From contig JAFRJJ010000077.1 of assembly GCA_017432325.1 (NCBI GenBank), positions 47,138-111,137 of the forward strand: a DNA stretch of 64,000 bases, given 5' to 3'. Under the pieces are notes generated by a model. That model made no database searches. It was given only the letters and a program-made list of their open reading frames with translations, and was not told the DNA's origin. A program made the position numbers and the translations under genes. Numbering within the stretch: the first letter of the stretch is position 1; every line of letters starts with the position of its first letter. Origin of the DNA: Solobacterium sp. GTDB taxonomy: Bacteria > Bacillota_I > Bacilli_A > Erysipelotrichales > Erysipelotrichaceae. This document shows, piece after piece, positions 55,101 through 61,743 of this stretch.

Positions 55101-55839
55101 GCTGGCGAAAGGTAAAACAGAAACCCTGACTGTCACGATCATGCCTGAAGATGCAACACATGACAAGACAGTCACCTGGATATCGAGTGATGAAGCGGTG
55201 GCTACTGTTGAGAACGGAAAAGTTACAGCAGTTAATATCGGAAAAGCAACGATTACAGCGAAAGTCGGAGACTTTGCAGATGAATTGGAATGTGAATTAG
55301 AAGTACAGTTCAGTGACGTAACAAATCCTGATGTATTCTACTATGACTATGTATATGACATGGCAGAAAGAGGGATCGTCGGAGGATATGCTGACGGCAC
55401 ATTCCGTCCCACAGCCGACTGCAACCGTGCAGCGGTCGTAACATTCCTGTGGAGACTGAGCGGAAAGCCTGAACCAAGCAAGCTGGCGACGTTTAAAGAT
55501 ATGACAGGAAACAGTGACTTTGATAAAGCAATTTCCTGGGCTGCGGAGAACAATATAACAACAGGCTGGGCAGACAACACATTCCGTCCATGGAACACGT
55601 GCAACAGAGCTGCGGTCATGACCTTCCTGTGGAGAGCAGCAGGAAAGCCTGAGCCAACAAAGATGGCAGAATTCACAGACATGACAGGAAACAAAGACTT
55701 CGACACGGCGATCAGCTGGGCATCAGAGAAGGGAATTACAACAGGCTGGGCAGACGGAACGTTCAGACCGTGGAATACATGCAACAGACTTGCGGTAGTG
55801 TCCTTCCTGGCAAGGTATGATGCGCTGAAAAGCAACTGA
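46120..55839 (+). CDS. Giant multidomain surface protein (transglutaminase-like, LRR, pilin-like, Big_2, SLH)
   Basis: A 3239-residue secreted protein. The start at 46120 follows GGGGGTG; the frame reaches back to 46072. Residues 1-29 are a signal peptide; 30-190 are acidic. About 375-500 is a transglutaminase/protease-like domain with Cys415 (VCEGYSKAF), His454 (GPHMWNIV) and Asp470 (LVDVTNCD). About 545-1262 are LRR_5 repeats duplicated as two 359-residue blocks. About 1265-2170 are mixed beta modules, some fibronectin-like. About 2180-2650 are pilin-type isopeptide modules (GLFTFVLKDDEGIV). Five 81-residue Big_2 repeats span 2658-3060, and three SLH repeats 3063-3239. Probably a long wall-attached adhesin or scaffold. 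Whether the Cys domain crosslinks proteins is not shown. Confidence 0.92.
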   Translation: MSTKSTRSFLSVLMVLFLLVPQNLSAFAEEISGTAEEESVSELTDDEQLSEEQDPDVSSDILVDDSNEDGQETELSEQISSDEEDQTVQPEQEPVTVESNEEEPVIEEAVPENTAEEEVLEEVPVLTSDAEDQPEEAAVEEIQAEETEPEEAVIIEGTIEDTYQTDELADSDTLLESYLYRPVSEKADTVSGRKKAPRYNNLSDFSAAVYSYLSNKVAAVANGSLASAEFRDTEELLANIQTSYTAEELGVSSLYDGNNISSEAAAALGEKISSPIDAAIDALMLDKPYDLYWYDKTKGISKGYSYGSDGQTLSVSNLYFTMKVSSAYSADGAQNTTAVDTAKTTAAANSVQSAANVVSESGTLSDYEKLVHYKDRICELTSYNHAAADDNNTPYGDPWQLIYVFDGDPNTTVVCEGYSKAFKYLCDLTTFNNSNVEAFLVDGTMGGGTGAGPHMWNIVHMNDGSNYLVDVTNCDEGSVGYPDLLFMKAPASVSSDKNTYGFNCGNQVIEYTYGTDTLSSYSSEERNLASSDYDPEGAVGSDFQYSVLDDGTVTITGYSGSDTVLVLPSEIDGKTVTGLQEFAFFENTHITGITISDHITAIEGETFSGCTSLESISIPASVTNIEVGAFNSCSSLSEITVSSDNPVYDSRNNCNAIIETASNTLILGGKNTVIPQEVNAIGSNAFNKRKGLTGIDLPEGLTSINYGAFMSCEDLTGITLPESLTTLSDAVFRECTSLESLTIPKNVAEIGGDLILNCTNLTELKVDPENSVYDSRDNCNAVIETASNTLLFGCKTASIPSGVTKIGGAAFYQCKGLTSVTIPEGVTEIGNWSFGECPDLESVTLPASIIIINYGAFGSCPSLTDVYYSGTAEQWNNILIEGQNDDLLYANHNFDELDDNRYNYEENDDGTVTITGYSGSDTVLVLPSEIDGKTVTGLRGYSFYGNTHITGITLSDHITAIEDETFSGCTSLESIIIPASVTSIEVSAFNSCSSLSEITVSSDNPVYDSRNNCNAIIETASNTLIVGGKNTVIPQDTTIIGYNAFSKRKGLTGIDLPEGLTGIESGAFMYCEDLTWITLPESITMLSDAVFRGCTSLESLTIPKNVAEIGGDLILNCTNLTELKVDPENSVYDSRDNCNAVIETASNTLLLGCKTSSIPSGVTKIGGAAFYQCKGLTSVTMPDGVTEIGNWAFRECSDLESVTLPASITTIYYGAFGECPSLTDVYYSGTAEQWSSISVEGENDTLLNANIHYNSVSGPEQLETPEDLRWEGKQVSWKTVPNAIRYRVAFVNSETGSEAYWYITHVIDADRGTYWVPSELSETYDHGWKFTVIAYSDDPSRYTDSETAVSEEKIFEDRHFTSSRYWLHLDTLNVSSIPYSFTYLVNGEPGDPRELEFKPEYPDALEVDVDYDNFMFSVVPLKYGDLMVSVLYDGWEVGSFEVETDNSSFYVNARRKDGVRGSILRVGTEYEFDITYMDGEQEGNYSELSFDADENMFDITVSDEGETLTVKPLTTGWGQIQISSEKCVNVMKRMEFNVKEAVPAEGKYYEIYIGGVNISESWTFHYLDSPDNFEDCYYINGVQQSTRNLTYTFTDPSIADFNEYEERYIAARNYGETDLIISDDAGELKRVHLTAERPDASSVRAFRGTYNLSAGETDKVLWYYSPYESKPAESIEMTSSDSEVVTVDNNGNLTAVSDGTAVITASFLMPNGNTYTFNVNVVVGENYEVTGDGSSTPYINAATLHDLGNNKYEIVFRTGYPTGGLTEDTYIRMNFIDIETGAIFPDVYFQNDYSCQISGNTVSFDEVGIRKAIYLDVLPAGRYEVQIYAENDQEELYYAGKMTVDHDITGQTPEDLVIEASDDGYTISASCGDNDACNTYLHSLYDNQYDENKTYPDNYSWTQIRIDTSDYSERITISGNGGEKENYLVPSFNSTGDRIVSLKIPVEIMDKYGVQENDYFVRFTDYGGGYVTGSAENVHLRPTETAKSLIPQNMKWNPDGTISFKLGYGTWYNICLKNKNWNDPLWQTVNVVSDELGTVSYDLGYLLSQYEQYYFTVKTALAEEDVTNGSREYKSFYYSVPANQALAAPTELVWEEDGSISWQRVNNTVYYYVLLYNSRKDYVRYYYTAELSVMPDWDKLNAEYPDDDWCFSVQAIGDQKNYANSAAVYSTLRSESFVPTVPEELPVTVNLDGKLSEGITNVLFRLESSKTEHVCSISPSDNKLKGIRFTKPGEFTYLVYLAQDNPSVIPNYDTYSVSYTVTENNGELKVSDPVIKDNDGNTAAKIVFDLVTPKPAEYAPEVKVTLNGQPVSEAGLFTVNLKDDEGIVIQQKQNDSTGTVKFDNIDGLDDAQYYFYHLEAVVGEGYVIDSAIRHININNSGYTEDAFLPDVTYLSESETVLDELVFNYAAEDYAVKADPLTFELTQDDQDPVGVFYYEMMNLDKGMTEEYFMNSGRITEKEIVFTAPGTYHYGFCVKEDNPGLKYDGVNYYAEYVVEETNGALRVVQSALTDESGNEVTGFKYTVTSKTPVSFTPIVKVRLDGEVPADGLFTFVLKDDEGIVQDDVKVNAGENIPFEEISFNKLTFKDIGNYYYSINQQGTDGQYILDKTIYHIVINVEAGEDALEIKEAYYDYTENDQDYLTVEEPVYQNERPDFIPLESISLNTNSLEMIKGESCVLTVSYEPEYTTDDKTVAWTSSNEAVAAVNDGTVTAVGAGTATITAKVGEKTATAEVTVSVPIENISLDKTEVTLVKGKTEKLTLTITPEDTTEDKTVTWISSNEAVAAVNDGTVTAVGAGTATITAKVGEKTATAEVTVIIPIEKISLDKSEAALKKGETVKLTVTITPEDTTEDKTVTWTSSDEAVVTVNDGTVTAVGGGTATITAKVGEKTATAEVTVNVPLESISLDKSEAALKKGETVKLTVTITPEDTTEDKTVTWTSSNEAVATVTDGTVTAVRGGTATITAKVGEKTATAKIEVDVPIESVKLNKQELKLAKGKTETLTVTIMPEDATHDKTVTWISSDEAVATVENGKVTAVNIGKATITAKVGDFADELECELEVQFSDVTNPDVFYYDYVYDMAERGIVGGYADGTFRPTADCNRAAVVTFLWRLSGKPEPSKLATFKDMTGNSDFDKAISWAAENNITTGWADNTFRPWNTCNRAAVMTFLWRAAGKPEPTKMAEFTDMTGNKDFDTAISWASEKGITTGWADGTFRPWNTCNRLAVVSFLARYDALKSN
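47750..49903 (+). repeat. Internal tandem duplication (2 x 1077 bp) inside the giant gene
   Basis: The LRR block is present twice, with matching landmarks exactly 1077 bp (359 codons) apart, for example CCGGAAAACT at 48421 and 49498. Long stretches are identical at DNA level, with scattered substitutions. The duplication keeps the reading frame. Confidence 0.9.
54100..55300 (+). repeat. Five 243-bp Big_2 repeats inside the giant gene
   Basis: The landmark ACAAGACAGT occurs at 54191, 54434, 54677, 54920 and 55163, each exactly 243 bp (81 codons) after the last. Each unit encodes one Ig-like Big_2 domain. The first and last units differ most; the middle three are nearly identical. Confidence 0.92.
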
Positions 55840-55972
55840 CAGACAGTTATTATTGCAATAGAACAATTATAATTTCAAAGAATGAAGGCAGCTGATCAGA
55901 CAGATCAGAGCCGGGCACTGTATGAAACAGTACTGCAGAATTTCTGTTGAGGTAAAGCGGTACTGTTTTAGA
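55840..55972 (+). repeat. Duplicated 3' flank with terminator, copy 2
   Basis: Paralogue of 45683-45820: the same order of ACAGTTATTATTGCAA, AAGGCAGCTGATCAGACAGA and the AAACAGTACTGC stem, with about a dozen differences and a slightly shorter middle. Confidence 0.8.
55925..55969 (+). terminator. Terminator of the giant gene
   Basis: AAACAGTACTGC (55925-55936) pairs with GCGGTACTGTTT (55957-55968) with one G-T pair, then T. No other feature is evident in 55970-56085. Confidence 0.75.
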
Positions 55973-56105
55973 ATTTCAAGTCTATGTACTAAATTTATTG
56001 GAATACAAATGATATATTTATTACATGTACAGGCAAAAAAAGGACCTGAAAAATACCATCTTACAAATAATACCGCTCTATATGTAATAAGGAGGATTAT
56101 TGACA

Positions 56106-58124
56106 ATGAAAAAGACCATGCATGTCCTGTTTATGGTTGCTGCAATGCTTGTGACAATGCTGCCTGTTGGGCAGATAAACGTTTTTGCGGAAGAAACAGA
56201 GGAAAAGATAACGGAAATTGCAGAAGAGACAGCTGATAATCCGGAAGAAACTGCTGTATTGCAGGAAGAGGAATTATCACCTGAGGAAGCGGTGATAGAG
56301 GATCAAATTGAGGACACTGCTGAGGATTCTTCTGAAACTGTCACAGAGACAGAAGAAGTCCCGGAGCCTCAGGAAGTCGTTGAAGAATCTGCTGACGAAA
56401 CGATAGAACCGGAACAGCCGGCAGATACGGAATCTGCGGAAAGTATGATTTCAGAAGAGACTGAAGTGTTTACAGAAAAACTGGAACAGTTTAATGAAAC
56501 GAAAGCTGCCATTTCAAGTGTTACACTGACCGGAGTAAAAAAGCCGACATATGGCGCATATGCCACCACTTCCGGAATCGGACTGGCATCCGGCAGTAAC
56601 TGCACTATCACCAGCATTGTATGGTATGACAGTGAACATGCTTACTATGGAGAAACGGGTGAGATGACATCTTCTCAAAGTTTCATGAATCATTATACTT
56701 ATCAGCTTCGTGTCACTCTGAGTCCTAACAGCGGTTATTCATTTGTGTCGAAAGATTCATTATCGGTTACTCTGAGCGGCATCAGTTCAAGTGACTATTA
56801 CCTTAGTGTTACCGGATCAGGATCTGACAGCCGGAGATTTCTCTGGATCACATTCAAAGCTATCAACGCGGTACCGATAACAAGTGTGTCATTGAGTGTC
56901 CTGCCGGCACCGTCGGTCGGCGGCTCGGCAAACTATCATACGATCGGCTATAAACTGAGCGAGCATATCATGTCTACCGGTACGATGTACTGGGAGGATC
57001 TGGACAGCCATGTGCAGCTTTCAAGTTCAGATAAATTTCAGCAGGGAAAACGTTATCAGTTTGTGATGGATATCGTGCCTTATCCCGGGCATACGTTTGC
57101 GGCAGTATCTTCTATTACGGCGTTCTGGGAAAACTCCCTGTTTGGTTATACAACCATGATCACAGCAAGCACAGAGAAGAACTCAGTCGGCGCATCCGGT
57201 GTCAGGGTGAGTTACATATTCCCGATGCTGAACCCGCCGATCGCCGGGGTACTGATCAACTTCTCGGACAGACCGTATGTCGGGGATACTGTCAAGCCTA
57301 AGTCATTGATGTCTCCTTCTTACGGGTCTAAATTCTCGATCACTGAGGTAGAGTGGATGAACAGCAGCGGTATCGTATCCAGTACGCATAAGTATTTGCC
57401 CGGAGAAACATATGAACTGCGGATCAATATTACCCCGGACAGCGGATATGCTTTTGTGCCTGCGAAAGACCTGAACGCCGGGTTAAACGGGATACCGTCA
57501 AAAAGATATGAAGTGTTTGTGGATAATTCACCTGTGGCGGATAACGACAGGCTGCTGCGCTTCCGTTTTGAAATGCCGTATTTTTCAGATGTATTAAACA
57601 ACGAGCAGTTTTTCTACAGGCCGGTCTACTGGGGTGCGGCTGAAGGAATCGTTGGAGGATGGGACGACGGTACATTCCGTCCTTGGAACGAATGCAACAG
57701 AGCAGCGATCATTACGTTCCTCTGGCGTCTGCAGGGTTCAACATATGCATATCAGAATACAAAAAGCCCGTATTCAGATGTTGATGGAACGAATCCGTTT
57801 TATCCTGCGATCATGTGGGGTTATGAAACAGGAATTATCCAGGGATACAATGATGGCACATTCCGTCCCTGGACGTCATGCAACAGAGCAGCGATCATAA
57901 CTTTCTTATGGAAAATAGCCGGATCCCCCATGACTTATGCAAATACGAAAAGCCCGTTCTCAGATGTAGACGGAACAAATCAGTTCTATCCTGCAATCAT
58001 GTGGGGTTACAAAACGGGAATTATCCAGGGATATGAAGACGGTACATTCCGTCCTTGGAATACATGCAACAGAGCAGCAGCGGTCACATTTATCTATAGA
58101 TATAAAATGATGAGCGGAAGCTGA
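56106..58124 (+). CDS. Secreted SLH protein with three unrecognised 121-residue modules
   Basis: A 672-residue surface protein. The start at 56106 (MKKTMHVLFMVAAM) follows AAGGAGG. Residues 1-29 are a signal peptide cut near VFA; 30-125 are strongly acidic with many Glu/Thr/Pro. Three similar beta-rich modules start at Ile136, Ile258 and Ile379; the first and third share a YxLRxxxxPxSGYxF pattern (TYQLRVTLSPNSGYSF, ETYELRINITPDSGYAF). I do not recognise this module as a named family. About 492-672 are three SLH repeats of the local variant (DGTFRPWNECNRAAIITFLWR with slight changes), spaced wider than in the neighbours by a PYSDVDGTN insertion. Probably wall-bound; function unknown. Confidence 0.88.
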   Translation: MKKTMHVLFMVAAMLVTMLPVGQINVFAEETEEKITEIAEETADNPEETAVLQEEELSPEEAVIEDQIEDTAEDSSETVTETEEVPEPQEVVEESADETIEPEQPADTESAESMISEETEVFTEKLEQFNETKAAISSVTLTGVKKPTYGAYATTSGIGLASGSNCTITSIVWYDSEHAYYGETGEMTSSQSFMNHYTYQLRVTLSPNSGYSFVSKDSLSVTLSGISSSDYYLSVTGSGSDSRRFLWITFKAINAVPITSVSLSVLPAPSVGGSANYHTIGYKLSEHIMSTGTMYWEDLDSHVQLSSSDKFQQGKRYQFVMDIVPYPGHTFAAVSSITAFWENSLFGYTTMITASTEKNSVGASGVRVSYIFPMLNPPIAGVLINFSDRPYVGDTVKPKSLMSPSYGSKFSITEVEWMNSSGIVSSTHKYLPGETYELRINITPDSGYAFVPAKDLNAGLNGIPSKRYEVFVDNSPVADNDRLLRFRFEMPYFSDVLNNEQFFYRPVYWGAAEGIVGGWDDGTFRPWNECNRAAIITFLWRLQGSTYAYQNTKSPYSDVDGTNPFYPAIMWGYETGIIQGYNDGTFRPWTSCNRAAIITFLWKIAGSPMTYANTKSPFSDVDGTNQFYPAIMWGYKTGIIQGYEDGTFRPWNTCNRAAAVTFIYRYKMMSGS

Positions 58125-58147
58125 AAAGCAAAATATTCGGGCAATAG

Positions 58148-58190
58148 AACACATGCAGCAGACTCGCAGTCATATTATTCCTGATTTTGG
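58148..58190 (+). pseudogene. Short decayed SLH tail
   Basis: In one frame 58148 onward reads NTCSRLAVILFL, matching the end of the last SLH repeat (NTCNRLAVVSFL) of the intact proteins. No start, no upstream SLH sequence and no stop context remain. The match is short but lies directly behind an SLH gene, like the pseudogene at 42510. The rest of 58191-58345 has no visible gene. Confidence 0.45.
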
Positions 58191-58345
58191 TACACCATCA
58201 GGTCAGCAGAACAGGATCTTGCTCATATAGATTATTTTCTGCAGATCGGTTAATTGTGAGTTCATAATCCGAAAACATCAGTGTTGTTTAAAAACCAACA
58301 ATAATTCTAGAATTTTACGTTGAATATCCGTATTTAGGAGGGAAA

Positions 58346-61300
58346 ATGGCAGTCAGGAAGTTTTTCATTATCGTGACAAGTGTGTTGCTAAGCTTAAATG
58401 TTTTAAGTATGCCGGTCATGGCTATTGAAGAGACAGAAGAAGATACTGACCAGTACACAGAAGTACTGGAAGAAGAGGAATCGGAATCTGTCACGGAAGA
58501 TGAAGAAGAAAGCGCTGTGATAATTGAAGAAGAAACTTCAGAGACAGCGGAAGAAGAAACAGCAGAAGCAGAGGAAGAAGAAACAGTTTCTGAAGAAGAA
58601 TCCGTGATTACGGAAGAGATATCGGATGAGGAAATAATAGAGGAAGCAGTTGAAGAAGAAGTATCCGAGGAATTCATAGAAGAACCGGAAGAAGAAACAT
58701 TGGAACCGGCTGCTGAAGAAGAATCACTGGAAGAAACTTTGGAAACAGTAACTGAAGAAGAACCGGAAGAAGAAAGCGAGGAAGAAACAGAGGAAGAAGA
58801 AACTGAACAATTCCTGGCAAGCACAGATTTTAAATATAGCCTGAACAGTGATGGAACGATCACGATAACAGGTTATACAGGAAGTGAAAAAAACCTGGTC
58901 ATTCCGTCAGAAATCGACGGACACAGTCTGAAAAGCATTGGAGATTATGCGTTTGCTTACAACAAAGTTCTCGAAAGTATAACAATTGCCGGAAGTGTTA
59001 AAAATGTCGGAGAAGGAGCCTTTGAAGGATGTGCCAATCTGAAGACTGTAAATATCTCTTACGGAGTTGAAAGTCTTGGAGAGTCATCATTTTACGGGTG
59101 TGATCGTCTTACCGGTGTAATACTTCCAAGCAGTCTGAGCAGTATAGGGGACTGGCTGTTTGCGAATTGTACGAGCCTGCAGCAGATACAGATCCCGGAC
59201 AGCATCACAAGCCTGCCCAATAGTTTGTTCAGCGGCTGCACCAGTCTGACATCAGTAAGTATTCCGGACAGTGTTACCGAAATAGGTTCTTTGGTTTTCG
59301 AGGAATGTTCAAGTTTGAAAACAATAACAATTCCAGGCAGTGTCACAGATTTGCAACCAGAAGCGTTTAAAAACTGCACGGGTTTGGAAACGATTAAACT
59401 CCCTGCCAGCATCTGGTGGCTTCCTCTTTCTACATTTGAAGGATGCACATCATTAAGAACTGTAGAGTTTGGCGGGCCGATCAGTATCAGTAAAACAGTA
59501 TTTAAAAACTGCACCAGTCTTCAGAAAATCAATTGTGAAAAAATAACACAGATCGCTGATTATGCATTTGACGGATGTACGAATCTGAGAGAAGTCGGAT
59601 ATGTCAATATAAATACCGGCACTTCCAACTCGATCGGAGCTCATGCTTTCAATGGCTGTACCAATCTGTCAAGGATCGATATTTCTCCATCTCTAAATAC
59701 AGTAGAAATAGGAGCGTTCAAAGACGCGCCAAGCAGCCTGACTGTTTATTATTATGGGACAGAGGCTATGTTTAATAAGATCACAGTAAAGAGTGACAAT
59801 ACACCTTTTAAGAATGCTAAAAAGGTCTTTTATCCCGCTATAACAAAACTGACGCTTTCTGAAAAAAGCATAACGATCAATGTCGGAAGCACAAAACAGC
59901 TGAACCTGACGATCACACCATCCAATGCGAATCCAAAGAGTGTGACATGGGATGTGCGTGATGAAACTGTCGCAAAAGTTAGCAGCACAGGTGTAGTAAC
60001 CGGATTAAAAGCCGGAACAACAGAAGTGGTTGTGTGGGCACATACATCAAGCGGCCAAACAGCGGCATCGTGTAAAGTGACAGTAACGTCTGTAGCCGCG
60101 ACCGGGATCACTGTAAAAGCACCGAAGACAGCGATTAATGTTAATGAGACGATCAGACTGACAGCCACAATCAGTCCTTCGAATGCGACAGATAAAACAG
60201 TGACCTGGTCATCCAACAATTCATCCATCGCTTCAGTTGACAGAAACGGAAATGTCACGGGAAGAGCACCCGGGAAAGCGACGATCACCGGTACGACGCA
60301 TAACGGAAAGAAGTCATCCGTAACGATCACGGTTAAGCCATCTGTAACAGGATTCAATATTGAAGAGAGCAGTATAGAACTGTCGGTCAATAACAGCTAT
60401 ACCCTGAACTATACGGTCATACCTTCTGATGCCGGCAATAAGACGGTGAACTGGACATCCAGCAACAATGCTGTTGCGACAGTAAGCAACGGAGTCGTAA
60501 CAGCGAAGAGTATCGGAACTGCGGTGATCACCGGAAAGACAGAAGACGGCGGTTATACAGATACAGTCAGTGTGACGACACGCTGGGTAAACCTGAAAGG
60601 ATTCCGGATCAAGGATGATACAGTACTGGCAAAGATCGGAGAAAACACAACAGTCGAAGTGATCTATGAGCCAACAGATGCATCGAACAAAAAGATAGAG
60701 TGGACAACAGATGACTCCGGGATCGTCAGGGCCAATGCAGACGGTACAATCACAGGACTGAAGTTCGGAACGACAAGACTGCATGGAAGGTCAGAGGACG
60801 GAGGATATACAGACGAAAGCGATGTAATGGTCGTATTCAAGGATGTAGCGGATCCCGGCCAGTTCTATTTCACATATGTATATGACATGGTGGAAAGAGG
60901 GATCGTCACAGGCTGGGATGACGGAACGTTCCGTCCGACGAATAACTGCAACCGTGCAGCGGTCGTAACATTCCTTTGGAGAATGCTGGGAAGACCCGAG
61001 CCTTCAGAGATGGCCACATTCTCTGATCTAACCGGAAATGAGGAGTTTGACAAAGCAATATCATGGGCAGCAGAAAGCGGGATCACGACGGGTTGGGCAG
61101 ATAACACATTCAGACCTTGGAATACCTGCAACAGAGCAGCAGTACTGACATTCCTGTGGAGAGCGGCAGGAGAACCAGAGCCAACGCAGACAGCATCGTT
61201 CAAAGATATGACAGGAAACAGTGATTTTGACAAAGCGATCAGCTGGGGCGTTGAGAACGGTATTACGACCGGCTGGGCAGATAACACATTCCGTCCCTGG

Positions 61301-61363
61301 AACACGTGCAACAGGCTGGCAGTTGTATCCTTCCTTGGAAGATATGATGCGCTGAACAAATAA
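58346..61363 (+). CDS. Secreted LRR (BspA-type), Big_2 and SLH protein with Glu-rich leader
   Basis: A 1005-residue surface protein with AGGAGGG before the ATG. Residues 1-27 are a signal peptide (cut near VMA). 28-155 are an extreme acidic stretch, largely runs of Glu with Thr/Ser/Val. About 160-490 are LRR_5 repeats (SLTSVSIPDSVTEIG type). About 495-830 are four Big_2-like Ig domains, more diverged from each other than those of the giant protein. 831-1005 are three SLH repeats with the variant CNRAAVVTFLWR and CNRLAVVSFL ending. As with its neighbours, binding to the wall through SLH and to a host or matrix ligand through LRR is likely but not proved. A terminator follows at 61394. Confidence 0.9.
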   Translation: MAVRKFFIIVTSVLLSLNVLSMPVMAIEETEEDTDQYTEVLEEEESESVTEDEEESAVIIEEETSETAEEETAEAEEEETVSEEESVITEEISDEEIIEEAVEEEVSEEFIEEPEEETLEPAAEEESLEETLETVTEEEPEEESEEETEEEETEQFLASTDFKYSLNSDGTITITGYTGSEKNLVIPSEIDGHSLKSIGDYAFAYNKVLESITIAGSVKNVGEGAFEGCANLKTVNISYGVESLGESSFYGCDRLTGVILPSSLSSIGDWLFANCTSLQQIQIPDSITSLPNSLFSGCTSLTSVSIPDSVTEIGSLVFEECSSLKTITIPGSVTDLQPEAFKNCTGLETIKLPASIWWLPLSTFEGCTSLRTVEFGGPISISKTVFKNCTSLQKINCEKITQIADYAFDGCTNLREVGYVNINTGTSNSIGAHAFNGCTNLSRIDISPSLNTVEIGAFKDAPSSLTVYYYGTEAMFNKITVKSDNTPFKNAKKVFYPAITKLTLSEKSITINVGSTKQLNLTITPSNANPKSVTWDVRDETVAKVSSTGVVTGLKAGTTEVVVWAHTSSGQTAASCKVTVTSVAATGITVKAPKTAINVNETIRLTATISPSNATDKTVTWSSNNSSIASVDRNGNVTGRAPGKATITGTTHNGKKSSVTITVKPSVTGFNIEESSIELSVNNSYTLNYTVIPSDAGNKTVNWTSSNNAVATVSNGVVTAKSIGTAVITGKTEDGGYTDTVSVTTRWVNLKGFRIKDDTVLAKIGENTTVEVIYEPTDASNKKIEWTTDDSGIVRANADGTITGLKFGTTRLHGRSEDGGYTDESDVMVVFKDVADPGQFYFTYVYDMVERGIVTGWDDGTFRPTNNCNRAAVVTFLWRMLGRPEPSEMATFSDLTGNEEFDKAISWAAESGITTGWADNTFRPWNTCNRAAVLTFLWRAAGEPEPTQTASFKDMTGNSDFDKAISWGVENGITTGWADNTFRPWNTCNRLAVVSFLGRYDALNK

Positions 61364-61393
61364 TCAATTAAGATCTGATTGCCAAACAATAAC

Positions 61394-61443
61394 AAAAGAG
61401 AGATGGATCATGTTGTGAAAACACATCGGATCATCTCTTTTTT
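61394..61443 (+). terminator. Terminator after the 1005-residue SLH protein gene
   Basis: AAAGAGAGATG-GATC and GATC-ATCTCTTT pair around a 16-base loop, followed by TTT. Confidence 0.75.
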
Positions 61444-61743
61444 GATGTGAGAATGCAGGATGATCCATTTGGACCTGCCTCTTCTGTATTTGGAGTGAAT
61501 GACGTTACGGAAGTGTGAGACATTCATGAATTGAAGAATGAGAAAAACTCATTGTTATGAAATATACATCCCACAATCAGAAAGCAAAGTCCTTGTGCCA
61601 AATAATGTGAAACTCATTCGGACTTTCCTGATGAAATACTGAAGGTATATTGTTATGATTAAAAAAAGACTTCTGCCTTGTTAGATGAATGCTTTTTGTC
61701 TGGAAGAACCGATTCTGATCACATAATTATTTTGGAGGGCCAT
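61444..61743. other. Intergenic region with two inverted repeats, otherwise empty
   Basis: AATGAG/CTCATT with a five-A loop lies at 61537-61553, and AAAGTCC/GGACTTT, 27 bases apart, at 61587-61627. Neither is followed by T. They may be regulatory. GGAGGG at 61734 is the ribosome binding site of the next gene. No certain promoter or small gene is seen. Confidence 0.4.

Noticed and set aside
54066..55175. Long antisense frame of 369 codons on the minus strand
   Set aside because: Val/Ser-rich product with periodic sequence; it is the mirror of the Big_2 repeats on the plus strand and has no start context.
47755..55830. CRISPR array or phage tail repeats, because of dense periodic repeats
   Set aside because: The repeats are 243 and 1077 bp, in frame and protein-coding, with no short spacers.
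58315..58863. Ser-rich antisense frame opposite the Glu-rich leader
   Set aside because: Runs of Ser come from the complement of GAA/GAG codons; no ribosome binding site.
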